A stretch of DNA of 64,000 bases from Longispora sp047121295. GTDB taxonomy: Bacteria > Actinomycetota > Actinomycetes > Mycobacteriales > Micromonosporaceae. The stretch's first letter is position 1. Every line of letters starts with the position of its first letter. Positions 7,684 through 15,322 of the stretch are shown one piece after another. The notes under the pieces were generated by a model. The model ran no database searches, had not been told where the DNA came from, and saw only the letters and a program-made list of their open reading frames with translations. The DNA is taken from contig NZ_CP139447.1 in NCBI RefSeq assembly GCF_047121295.1, positions 1,178,001 to 1,242,000 of the forward strand, in the 5' to 3' direction. The position numbers and the translations under genes were made by a program.

Positions 7684-9162
7684 GTGTCCACCCTCAGAGA
7701 TCTCGTCGAGGAGCACACCGACCTCGACCCGGCCGACATCGACCACCTGCACCGCCTCGCCGGCGACTGGCAGCTCCTGTCGGACCTGTCCTTCGCCGAC
7801 CTGCTGATGTGGGTGCCGGTGGAGCACGGCGAGTTCCGGTGTGTCGCCCAGGTGCGCCCGACGACGGCCCCGACGGCGTACCTCGACGACCAGGTCGGGC
7901 ACGTCCTCGGCGGCCCGGACGTCGCGCACCTCGCCGTCGCGCTGGAGGAGGGCCGGATCTGGCGGGAGGGCGACCCGGTCTGGTACGGGGACACGCCCGC
8001 CCGCCGCGAGGCCATCCCGGTGCGCACCCCCGACGGCGACAGGGTGATCGCGCTGCTGGGCCGGGACACGAACCTGTCGACGGCCCGCACGCCCAGCCAG
8101 CTCGAACTCAACTACCTCACCACGGCCGACGACCTGACCCAGATGGTCGCGGACGGCACGTTCCCGCCGGAGCACCGCCCGGGCGAGACGACGAGCGCGC
8201 CCCGGGTGGGCGACGGCCTGATCCGCCTCGACGCGGACGGCAAGGTGGTCTACGCGAGCCCGAACGCGCAGTCGGCGTACCGCAGACTGGGTTTTCCCTC
8301 CCATCTCACCGGTGAGGATCTCGCGGCCCTGACCGGCAGGCTCGCCGACGATCCGCTGGAGGGCGGCGAGGCGGTGGAGCGGATCTTCGCGGCGCTGCGC
8401 GGCGAGTCCCCGGCCCGCAAGGAGCTCGACGGCCGGGGCGCGACCCTGCTGCTCCGCGCGCTGCCGCTGCTGCCGGGCGGGCATCCGATCGGCGCGGTCG
8501 TCCTCTGCCGGGACATCACCGAGGTCCGCCGGCGGGACCGCGCGCTGGTCACCAAGGACGCCACGATCCGCGAGATCCACCACCGGGTGAAGAACAACCT
8601 GCAGACCGTGGCCGCGCTGCTCCGACTCCAGGCCCGCCGGGTGGACTCCCCGCAGGCCAAGCTGGCGCTGGAGGAGTCGGTCCGCCGGGTCGCGTCGATC
8701 GCGCTCGTGCACGAGACCCTGTCGATGGCGTCCGACGAGACCGTCGAGTTCGACACGATCGTGGACCGGGTGGCGTCGATGGCCGCCGAGGTGTCGGTCG
8801 CCGAGAGTCGGGTGACGCTGCGCCGGGAGGGCACGTTCGGCGTGCTGTCCGCCGAGATCGCCACCCCGCTGGTCATGGTCCTCAACGAACTCCTCCAGAA
8901 CGCCGTCGAGCACGCCTACGGCCCCGCCGAGCAGGGCGAGGTCGTCATCTCCGCGCACCGCTGGCGCCGCCAACTGCACGTCACGGTGTCCGACTCGGGC
9001 CAGGGCCTGCCGGCCGACTTCGACCTCGACGCGTCCAAGCGCCTCGGCCTGCAGATCGTCCGCACCCTGGTCACGGGCGAGCTGCGCGGCACGATCGAGC
9101 TCCGCAACCGGGTCGACTCGGGCATGGAGGCCGTCGTCGTAGTCCCCCTGAGCCGCCGCTAA
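7684..9162 (+). CDS. PdtaS-like sensor histidine kinase
   Basis: 492 residues: an N-terminal GAF-like sensor (about 1-150), a PAS domain (about 175-285), then a HisKA_2 dimerisation box with EIHHRVKNNLQTVAALLRLQ and a HATPase with N-box LNELLQNAVEHAY and G-box VSDSGQGLPADF. This order is that of actinobacterial PdtaS kinases, which are cytosolic and phosphorylate the ANTAR response regulator PdtaR. No transmembrane segment is present, in agreement. No response regulator gene is adjacent; the partner is presumably elsewhere, as in mycobacteria. Confidence 0.88.
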   Translation: MSTLRDLVEEHTDLDPADIDHLHRLAGDWQLLSDLSFADLLMWVPVEHGEFRCVAQVRPTTAPTAYLDDQVGHVLGGPDVAHLAVALEEGRIWREGDPVWYGDTPARREAIPVRTPDGDRVIALLGRDTNLSTARTPSQLELNYLTTADDLTQMVADGTFPPEHRPGETTSAPRVGDGLIRLDADGKVVYASPNAQSAYRRLGFPSHLTGEDLAALTGRLADDPLEGGEAVERIFAALRGESPARKELDGRGATLLLRALPLLPGGHPIGAVVLCRDITEVRRRDRALVTKDATIREIHHRVKNNLQTVAALLRLQARRVDSPQAKLALEESVRRVASIALVHETLSMASDETVEFDTIVDRVASMAAEVSVAESRVTLRREGTFGVLSAEIATPLVMVLNELLQNAVEHAYGPAEQGEVVISAHRWRRQLHVTVSDSGQGLPADFDLDASKRLGLQIVRTLVTGELRGTIELRNRVDSGMEAVVVVPLSRR

Positions 9163-9221
9163 AAGATCAAAATCATCATCTAGTTACGAGTCGGGGCGTC
9201 GCCGACAGCGTCGGCTCGCGG

Positions 9222-9608
9222 TCAGGCGACCAACTGTTGTGCCCGACTCTTGGACACGTCGAGCGCCTTGGCGATCTCACTCCGGGACAGCCCGTCGGCG
9301 GCCAGTTGATGCGCGATCACCCGGAGCGCCTCGGCAGCCCGCCGGTTGGTCTCGTCGGCCTGCTCGCGCAACGCCCGTGCGGCGGCCAACGCCTCGGCAT
9401 AGGACTCGGGCAGGACGATGCGGACCTCCACGCTGATGATGTCCTCGGACCAGTCCAGGCTCAGCGCGACGGCTTCGCGGGCCATGGCGTCGACCTGATC
9501 CAGTCGGCGCGCCTGGGTGTGGACCTCGCGCTGCCCGGGGACGTCGACCGTGACTGCCCACCACTTGCCCTCGCGCTCGGCATGCGCGACGACTCCAACC
9601 GTGTTCAT
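9222..9608 (-). CDS. hicB: HicB-like antitoxin
   Basis: 128 residues. The N-terminal half is a degraded RNase-H-like HicB fold (VVAHAEREGKWWAVTVDVPG) and the C-terminus carries a helix-turn-helix, LSRSEIAKALDVSKSRAQQL, which would bind its own operator. The ATG at 9608 has GGGGAC 5 nt upstream and is preferred to codons further up. It lies 58 nt downstream of the HicA-like gene, in the canonical toxin-then-antitoxin order. It is expected to neutralise that toxin. Confidence 0.72.
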   Translation of the reverse strand: MNTVGVVAHAEREGKWWAVTVDVPGQREVHTQARRLDQVDAMAREAVALSLDWSEDIISVEVRIVLPESYAEALAAARALREQADETNRRAAEALRVIAHQLAADGLSRSEIAKALDVSKSRAQQLVA

Positions 9609-9666
9609 GCTGTCCCCTATGCCTCGATCTTTGTCTCGTCTCGGTTTCTCTGTGGTCCACACGCGT

Positions 9667-9864
9667 CTAGGAGACGAGCTTCCGCACGTCGGCGATGAGT
9701 GACCTGGCCGTCTGTTCGTTGACGTCGTGATGTCGGGGCACTGCGAGGTTGTGGCCGTTCACCCGGTAGATCGTATGCGCTCCTCCTTCGCGAAGGTACT
9801 CCAGCTTGAACCCCGCACGCCTGGCCTCGGCGGCCATCCGCCGCAGTAGCTCGCTCCGCTTCAC
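9667..9864 (-). CDS. hicA: HicA-like mRNA interferase toxin
   Basis: 65 residues, the size of a HicA toxin with its double-stranded RNA-binding-like fold. KRSELLRRMAAEARRAGFKL is the first helix region, GGAHTIYRV contains the conserved catalytic His, and LAVPRHHDVNEQT is the family's second signature. The GTG start at 9864 is preceded by TACACT at 6 nt rather than a Shine-Dalgarno sequence, implying a leaderless mRNA. Paired with the HicB-like gene downstream. Confidence 0.75.
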   Translation of the reverse strand: MKRSELLRRMAAEARRAGFKLEYLREGGAHTIYRVNGHNLAVPRHHDVNEQTARSLIADVRKLVS

Positions 9865-9870
9865 CTGGCG

Positions 9871-9876
9871 AGTGTA
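9871..9876 (-). promoter_or_regulatory. -10 box, leaderless start of hicA
   Basis: TACACT on the minus strand, 6 nt before the GTG at 9864. No Shine-Dalgarno sequence is present. Confidence 0.55.
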
Positions 9877-9930
9877 GCCGGGCTGTCCGATGTCGTGCAG
9901 GGGGCCTAATCGGGTGCGGATGGCCATGCC

Positions 9931-9953
9931 CCGCAGTGCTGGCCTCACTGCGG
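9931..9953. terminator. 8-bp hairpin between hicA and the SnoaL-like gene
   Basis: CCGCAGTG (9931-9938) pairs with CACTGCGG (9946-9953). It lies 23 nt after the stop of the upstream minus-strand gene and about 55 bp upstream of the hicA -10, so it is either a terminator or a hicAB operator. Confidence 0.45.
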
Positions 9954-9976
9954 ATCGGTGCGACGATCGTGGCCGG

Positions 9977-10411
9977 TCAGGCGGGGGTCTCCGGGAGCAG
10001 GCCGAGCTGACTCAGGAACTCCAGCTGGTCGAAGTAGATCCGGTAGCTGACGATCCTCCCGTCCTCGACGGTGGCGAAGTCCGCGCCCCGGATCCGGATC
10101 GTCTTCCCCGTGGCCGGCAGGGACGACCCGTCGGGCATCGTGATCGGCCCGGTGTTCTTCCCGCCGAAATATCCCTCGTCGATCGCGGTGTTCCCGACCT
10201 CGTTCTTGTACAACGATTCGTACGTGGCGTCCGGAACCGGGTCCACCATCGTCCGCCACCACTCGATGATGTTGTCCCGGCCGCGCACCTCGCCCTTGTC
10301 TGGGGTCCACGCGACCGCGTCCTCGGCGAACAGTTCCCTGATGGCCTTCAGGTCCCCGGTCGTGGTGAGCACCTCGGTCAGCCTGTCCATCACCTCGCGA
10401 GCCTGTCCCAT
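9977..10411 (-). CDS. SnoaL-like / NTF2-fold protein
   Basis: 144 residues with the alpha+beta cone landmarks of SnoaL-like proteins: an N-terminal helix (REVMDRLTEVLTTTGDLKAI), LFAEDAVAWTPDKGEVRGRD and the closing VEDGRIVSYRIYFDQLEFL. Members include polyketide cyclases, isomerases and many uncharacterised proteins, so the reaction cannot be assigned. The ATG at 10411 has GGGAGGTG 5-6 nt upstream. Divergent from the alpha/beta hydrolase at 10498. Confidence 0.82.
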   Translation of the reverse strand: MGQAREVMDRLTEVLTTTGDLKAIRELFAEDAVAWTPDKGEVRGRDNIIEWWRTMVDPVPDATYESLYKNEVGNTAIDEGYFGGKNTGPITMPDGSSLPATGKTIRIRGADFATVEDGRIVSYRIYFDQLEFLSQLGLLPETPA

Positions 10412-10485
10412 GACGCACCTCCCCGGCTCGGCAATGATCGCCCCCATTTTCCCATGATGCGGGGCAAGAGGGGTAAATCGTCGCC

Positions 10486-10491
10486 GACAAT
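10486..10491 (+). promoter_or_regulatory. -10-like box before the alpha/beta hydrolase
   Basis: GACAAT stands 6 nt before the GTG at 10498, the same spacing as the TANNNT boxes elsewhere in the window. Confidence 0.4.
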
Positions 10492-10497
10492 GAAGGG

Positions 10498-11274
10498 GTG
10501 CGCGCCCATCTGTCCGCCCGCCTCGAACTGCCGTACGCCGAGCAGGGCGACCCGGCGGCCGTCCCGGTCGTCCTGCTCCCCGGGGTCGGCGACTCGCACC
10601 GGATCTTCGGGCCGGTTCTGGACCACCTGCCCCCTGACGTCCACGCCGTCGCGCTGACCCCGCGCGGCCACGGCGACGCGACCCGCCCCCGGACCGGGTA
10701 CGGGACCGCCGACCTGGCCGGGGACCTCGCGGAGTTCCTGGATTCGCTCGGCCACGACGACGCCGTCCTCGTCGGGGCGTCGAGCGGCGGCCTGGTCGCG
10801 CAGCGGTTCGCCGTGGATCGGCCGGACCGGGTCCGGGGCCTGGTGTTCCTCGGCGCGCCGGTCACCCTGCGCGACAACCCGGAGGTGGAGGGCATCACGG
10901 CCGAACTGGTCGACCCGATCGAGCCCGACCACTTCCGTCGACTGTGGACCTATCTGCTGCTCGAACCGCCGCCGGCCCCGCTGCTGGACATGCTCGTCGA
11001 GGACAACCTCAAGGTGCCGGCCCGGGTCTGGCACGCGCTGTTCGATGGCCTGGTCGCCGACGACTCCGACCGCGACCTGGCGGCGGTCACGGCGCCCTCG
11101 CTGACCCTCTGGGGCGACCGGGACCCGATCGTGCCCCTGGCCGAGCAGCGGGCCCGCGCCGAGGCCCTGCCCGGCGGCCGACTGATCGTGTACCCGGACG
11201 CCGGCCACTGCTTCTACCTGGAACACCCGGCCCGGGTGGCCGCCGACATCACGGCCTTCGTCCGGGCCCTCTGA
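10498..11274 (+). CDS. Alpha/beta hydrolase
   Basis: 258 residues with a complete catalytic triad: nucleophile Ser in LVGASSGGLVAQ, acid Asp in LTLWGDRDPIVP and His in PDAGHCFYLEHP. The oxyanion segment is VVLLPGVGDSHRIF. No signal peptide, so a cytosolic esterase or lyase-type hydrolase of unknown substrate. The GTG start at 10498 has GAAGGGG directly before it. A strong hairpin follows at 11319-11356. Confidence 0.88.
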   Translation: MRAHLSARLELPYAEQGDPAAVPVVLLPGVGDSHRIFGPVLDHLPPDVHAVALTPRGHGDATRPRTGYGTADLAGDLAEFLDSLGHDDAVLVGASSGGLVAQRFAVDRPDRVRGLVFLGAPVTLRDNPEVEGITAELVDPIEPDHFRRLWTYLLLEPPPAPLLDMLVEDNLKVPARVWHALFDGLVADDSDRDLAAVTAPSLTLWGDRDPIVPLAEQRARAEALPGGRLIVYPDAGHCFYLEHPARVAADITAFVRAL

Positions 11275-11318
11275 CGGGGTGGCCCCAGCACCCGCCGGGC
11301 GTTTCCGGCGGCGCACGC

Positions 11319-11356
11319 GACAGCCCCTGCCGGGTGGAGGTCCGGCAGGGGCTGTC
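11319..11356. terminator. 15-bp-stem bidirectional terminator
   Basis: GACAGCCCCTGCCGG (11319-11333) and CCGGCAGGGGCTGTC (11342-11356) form a perfect stem with an 8-nt loop between the convergent hydrolase and protease genes. Confidence 0.8.
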
Positions 11357-11370
11357 ACCCTGTTTCCCCA

Positions 11371-11399
11371 GGTGCTGGCGCTCTCGGTTCACCAGCACC
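11371..11399. terminator. Second hairpin after the protease gene
   Basis: GGTGCTGG (11371-11378) pairs with CCAGCACC (11392-11399), 24 bp beyond the stop of the minus-strand protease gene. Confidence 0.5.
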
Positions 11400-11422
11400 C
11401 GGGGAGGTGAGGCCTCAGGCGA

Positions 11423-14400
11423 TCAGCAGGCACCCCCGTCCGACCAGACCGCCCAGGACTGCGGCGCGCCCGGCTCGGCCCCGGTCGAGTACCAGGTGGA
11501 GTTCCACTTGTGGCCGTTGTAGCTGACCACGTCACCGGGCACGTACGCCTGACTCGCGCTCCAGGCGGGGAGGCCGCCGCAGCCGCCGGGGTCGGTACCC
11601 GTCACGGTCAGGGTGTAGCTGGCCGAGTGCGTCGCGCTCGTCCCCGACCCGGTGACCGTGATGGTGTAGACGCCGGCCGGGGTCCCCGCGCCGGTCGCGA
11701 TGGTCAGCGAGGACGAGGAGCCGGACTGCACCGACGACGGGCTGAAGGTCGCCGTCGCCCCGCTCGGCAGGCCGCTGGCCGTGAAGGTCACGGTCTGCGC
11801 CGAACCCGCCGTGGTCGCGGTGCCCACAGTGGACGTGACCGACGACCCGGCCTGCGCGGTACCCGATGAGGGGTTCAGCGAGAGCGAGAAGTCGTTGGCC
11901 ACGGTGCCGACCGTCAGGGTGTAGCTCGCGGTCCGGGTGACGGATCCGCTGCCGGTGACGGTCACGGTGTAGCTGCCGGCCGGCGTGCTCGCCGAGGTCG
12001 CGATGGTCAGCGATGACGAGGAGCCGGACTGCACCGACGAGGGGCTGAAGGTCGCCGTGGCCCCGCCGGGCAGCCCGGCCGCGCTCAGGGTGACCGTCTG
12101 GGCGCTGCCTGCCGTGGTGGCCGTCGCGACCGTGGCGGTGACCGAACCACCCGGCTGGGTGCTGCCGGAGGCCGGGTTCACCGAGACCGAGAAGTCGTTG
12201 GTCTGGGTGCCGCCGACGGCGAGCTTCCAGATCGTGTACGCCACGCCGTCAGCGCTGCGGTTGAGCGCCGTCGCGTTGATGTTGGCGGTGGTGTCGCACG
12301 ACTGGTGGTAGCAGGAGTCGTAGGGCTGGCCGGCCTGGCCGCCCCACTTGGTGGCCTCGGCCGAGGTCTTCGTGGCGCTGGCCCCGGTGGCGTACCCCGA
12401 GGTGGGGATGCCGCCGTTCTGGAACGAGTAGTCGTCCGAGCGGCCCTGGCCCTCGACGTTCTCCTGCGGCGCGAGGCCGAGGGACGTCCAGTACTCCTTC
12501 ATCGGAGCCGAGGTCGTCGAGTTGACGTTGTTGATGAAGTAGCCGCCGTTCTTGGAGGCCACCATGTCGAAGTTGTAGTACCCCTTGATCGCCGCGCGGG
12601 CGGTCGAGGACAGCGAGTTGACGTAGAACTTGGAGCCGTTGAGGCCCTGCTCCTCGTCCGTCCACCAGCCGAACCGGACGTGCTTGGTCATGGTCGGGTT
12701 CTGCGCGGCCAGGACGAGCGCGGTCTCCAGGATCGTCGCCGAGCCGGAGCCGTTGTCGTTGATGCCCGGCCCCGCCGAGACGCTGTCGAGGTGCGCGCCG
12801 AACATCACCGTGTTGTTGGTGTCGCCACCCGGCCAGTCCGCGATCAGGTTGTTGGACACGTAGGTGCAGCTGGTGCACTGCTGCTCGGTGACCGTGTAGC
12901 CGGCCGCCTGGAGCTTGCCCTTGATGTACGCCACGGACGCGGTGTAGCCGGCGGAACCCGCTCGACGGGTACCGCCGTTCTGCGACGCGATCGTGTTGAG
13001 TTGGGTCAGGTGCGCCTGCACCTTGGCGACGTCGACGTCCGGGGCGTTGCCGCCCGGGTTCGTGCTGCCCACGGTCAGGCTGTAGGTGGCCGTGTGCGTG
13101 ACGCTGCCGGTGCCGGTGACCGTGACGGTGTAGCTGCCCGGGGTGGCCGAGCCGGAAGCGCTCAGGGTCAGCGTGGACGAGTTGCCGGAGGTCACCGACG
13201 ACGGGCTGAAGCTGGCGGTGACGCCCGCCGGCAGGCCCGACGCGGTCAGGGCGACGGTCTGCGCGCTGCCCGAGGTGGTGGTCGTGCCGACCGTGGTGGT
13301 GACCGACGAGCCCGGCTGCGCGGAACCCGAGGACGGGCTCAGCGAGATCGAGAAGTCGTTCGCCGTGGTGGTGCAGGTGGCCTCACCGGACTGCGCCGGC
13401 ACGGACACCGCCGCCCACGCCGCCTTGGTCGCGGCGCACTCGGGGCCGCCCGGGAACAGGTTCGCCGCCGCCTGCACGGTCGCCTTGCGGACCGTGGCGT
13501 GCGTCCAGGTCGAGCCCTTGGTCTGCAGCCCGGCGTGGAAGATCTTGCCGGCCTTCTGGATGCCGATCCCGGTCAGCGAGGTGCTGTTGCAGGTGGGACT
13601 GTTCGGCTTGCCGCCGCCCGGGCTGGTGCCCTCGGCGAGCAGGTAGAACCAGTGGTTCTGCGGGCCGGCCGCCGCGTGCACCTCGGTGTTGGGGATCGAG
13701 GAGGTGTAGCAGTTCGGGTCGCCGTTGACGAGCGACGGGTTGTACATCTTCCGGATCGGGCCCTGGCCGACCAGGTCGACCTCCTCGCCGACGTCGTAGT
13801 CGGCCGGGTCGTTCGGGTTGTTCGCGTACGCCTCGGTCAGCGCCCCGAAGATGTCACCGGTCGACTCGTTCAGCCCGCCGGTCTCGTTGCCCGAGCCGCC
13901 CTGGCCGGTGCCGGAGTACTGGAAGATCGCGTGGCCCATCTCGTGGCCCACCACGTCCATGTTCGTGGCCTGCTTGGTGTTGGCCTGGTTGTGCCCGAAC
14001 GTGCCCGTGGACCCGTCCCAGTACGCGTTGACGTCGGACAGCCCGACGTACAGCGGGAACGCCCGGCCGGAGCCGTTGATCCCGTTGCGGCCCAGCCAGT
14101 CGCGGAGCATGTTCCACTCCTGCTCGACCGAGTAGTACGCGTCGCCACAGGCCGTCTTCAGGTCGGTACCCGACCCGTTGCCCCAGGTGGTGGACGTGTT
14201 CGTGTAGGTCTGCTTCGTGGAGTTCGGCCCACAGGTCAGGCCCGGGCGACCCGGGTCGGACAGGGTCCGCGCCGTGGGGGAGGAGCCGGACGTGTCGATC
14301 GTGACCGTGCCGTTGTGGTGGCCGTTGAGGGTGTCGGCCTTCACGTCGTCGTAGGCGTCGGCGACCGCGCCGGTCCGCGCGTCGACGTAGACGTGCTGCT

Positions 14401-14908
14401 TGCTGGGGGCCGTGGCGGTCCGGCCGCTGACGACGGTCGCCCACACGAGGCGGGGACTGTCGCCGGCCAGGACCGACAGCACCGGCGGGGTGGCGTCGGT
14501 GACGGTGGCCAGCCGGGCCTTCGCCGTGGCCGAGGCCGTGGCCGCCGCGACGGCCGGCCGGGTGTCGACCGTGATCCGGGCGGTGGGCGAGGCGTTGATG
14601 CCCCGGATCCGGCCGGTCGTGTCGGTGGTGACGACCGCGTCCCCGCCGATGACCGGCAGGCCGCGGTAGGTGCGTTCGTAGGCGTTGTAGTACAGGCCGC
14701 GCTCGCCGACGAAGGACCCGGTGCGGCGAAGACTCTCGCCGGGGCCCTTGGCGAGCGCGTCGAGCCCCGAGTCCGCGGCGACGTCGGCCGCGGACAGGGC
14801 GCGATTCGCCAGATCGGGGGTGGGGATGGCGGCAGCGCTCGAGGGGATGATCTGCGCGGTCGCGGCGACGATGCCGAGGCCGAGCAAGATCGTTGCTGTC
14901 CGTTTCAC
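11423..14908 (-). CDS. Secreted M4 + M28 dual metallopeptidase with chitin-binding module
   Basis: 1161 residues. A signal peptide (about 1-27) precedes an FTP-like propeptide (about 40-190). The M4 thermolysin-like domain (about 205-505) has HEMGH at 322-326, NESTGD with the third zinc ligand at Glu348, and the transition-state His near 411. Then come an Ig-like repeat (about 515-613), an M28 aminopeptidase domain (about 620-898) with ligands at His706, Asp718, Glu753, Asp781 and His868, two more Ig-like repeats (about 903-1000 and 1004-1102) and a CBM5/12 chitin-binding module (about 1112-1161) with the aromatic residues that stack on sugar. An endopeptidase and an exopeptidase on one chain would allow complete digestion of proteins on chitin-containing material. 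The GTG start at 14908 has AGGAG 7 nt upstream. Confidence 0.92.
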   Translation of the reverse strand: MKRTATILLGLGIVAATAQIIPSSAAAIPTPDLANRALSAADVAADSGLDALAKGPGESLRRTGSFVGERGLYYNAYERTYRGLPVIGGDAVVTTDTTGRIRGINASPTARITVDTRPAVAAATASATAKARLATVTDATPPVLSVLAGDSPRLVWATVVSGRTATAPSKQHVYVDARTGAVADAYDDVKADTLNGHHNGTVTIDTSGSSPTARTLSDPGRPGLTCGPNSTKQTYTNTSTTWGNGSGTDLKTACGDAYYSVEQEWNMLRDWLGRNGINGSGRAFPLYVGLSDVNAYWDGSTGTFGHNQANTKQATNMDVVGHEMGHAIFQYSGTGQGGSGNETGGLNESTGDIFGALTEAYANNPNDPADYDVGEEVDLVGQGPIRKMYNPSLVNGDPNCYTSSIPNTEVHAAAGPQNHWFYLLAEGTSPGGGKPNSPTCNSTSLTGIGIQKAGKIFHAGLQTKGSTWTHATVRKATVQAAANLFPGGPECAATKAAWAAVSVPAQSGEATCTTTANDFSISLSPSSGSAQPGSSVTTTVGTTTTSGSAQTVALTASGLPAGVTASFSPSSVTSGNSSTLTLSASGSATPGSYTVTVTGTGSVTHTATYSLTVGSTNPGGNAPDVDVAKVQAHLTQLNTIASQNGGTRRAGSAGYTASVAYIKGKLQAAGYTVTEQQCTSCTYVSNNLIADWPGGDTNNTVMFGAHLDSVSAGPGINDNGSGSATILETALVLAAQNPTMTKHVRFGWWTDEEQGLNGSKFYVNSLSSTARAAIKGYYNFDMVASKNGGYFINNVNSTTSAPMKEYWTSLGLAPQENVEGQGRSDDYSFQNGGIPTSGYATGASATKTSAEATKWGGQAGQPYDSCYHQSCDTTANINATALNRSADGVAYTIWKLAVGGTQTNDFSVSVNPASGSTQPGGSVTATVATATTAGSAQTVTLSAAGLPGGATATFSPSSVQSGSSSSLTIATSASTPAGSYTVTVTGSGSVTRTASYTLTVGTVANDFSLSLNPSSGTAQAGSSVTSTVGTATTAGSAQTVTFTASGLPSGATATFSPSSVQSGSSSSLTIATGAGTPAGVYTITVTGSGTSATHSASYTLTVTGTDPGGCGGLPAWSASQAYVPGDVVSYNGHKWNSTWYSTGAEPGAPQSWAVWSDGGAC

Positions 14909-14955
14909 TGGGGTGCTCCTAGGCGACTGTTATCTGTGTAACTGTCAGCACCAAA

Positions 14956-14983
14956 TAAATAAGACTGTTAACAGATCGGTCAA
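14956..14983 (-). promoter_or_regulatory. Possible promoter of the dual protease gene
   Basis: On the minus strand TTGACC (14983-14978) is separated by 16 nt from TATTTA (14961-14956) in an AT-rich stretch about 50-75 bp upstream of the GTG. The -35 match is good and the -10 match weak. Confidence 0.35.
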
Positions 14984-15139
14984 TGCCGATTCACCCTTGC
15001 CGGACCCTTGCTCGCCTCCGCGAGCGGCCCGGTCACCTCGCAGTTTTCCGATCAGGAAACCAGGAAAACCAGGCCACCGGGGGTCCAGTGACCGGGACCA
15101 TACTGGTGCGCGGCCACCAGCCGTGCGACGATGACCCCC

Positions 15140-15226
15140 ATGTACGCCGCCCTGCGCCGCCGCCTCGTGGTCCGCCGCCACGTGGACTACGGCCGCGTGC
15201 GCAGCGCCATCTGTCCGGCCCTGTAG
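15140..15226 (+). CDS. Leader peptide for sulfur assimilation operon
   Basis: A 28-residue open frame ending RRHVDYGRVRSAICPAL, 96 nt before sirA. The R-R-H-V-D-x-x-R-V-x-S-A-x-C pattern matches short actinobacterial leader peptides found upstream of sulfate, sulfonate and cysteine genes. The near-terminal Cys codon suggests ribosome-mediated attenuation by cysteine supply: stalling at TGT when Cys-tRNA is scarce would change folding of the GC-rich segment before sirA. An in-frame ATG at 15131 is an alternative start. No strong ribosome binding site is visible. The regulatory mechanism is inference. Confidence 0.65.
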   Translation: MYAALRRRLVVRRHVDYGRVRSAICPAL

Positions 15227-15322
15227 ACGCCGCCCGCAATTTCCTCGCCGGGCGCGCGGTCGCGCCGGGCATCGTCGCTCTGTCGCCAGACCGTGCGCCT
15301 CTCCGTACCCAGGAGACGCAGC

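Noticed and set aside
9195..9215. Small hairpin GCCGAC...GTCGGC after the PdtaS-like gene
   Set aside because: Stem of only 6 bp with a 3-nt loop; not strong enough to call a terminator.
12305..14941. Long open frame (about 878 codons) opposite the dual protease
   Set aside because: Antisense shadow of the protease gene. Composition is repetitive Arg/Gly/Val and it ignores the clear M4/M28 coding signals.
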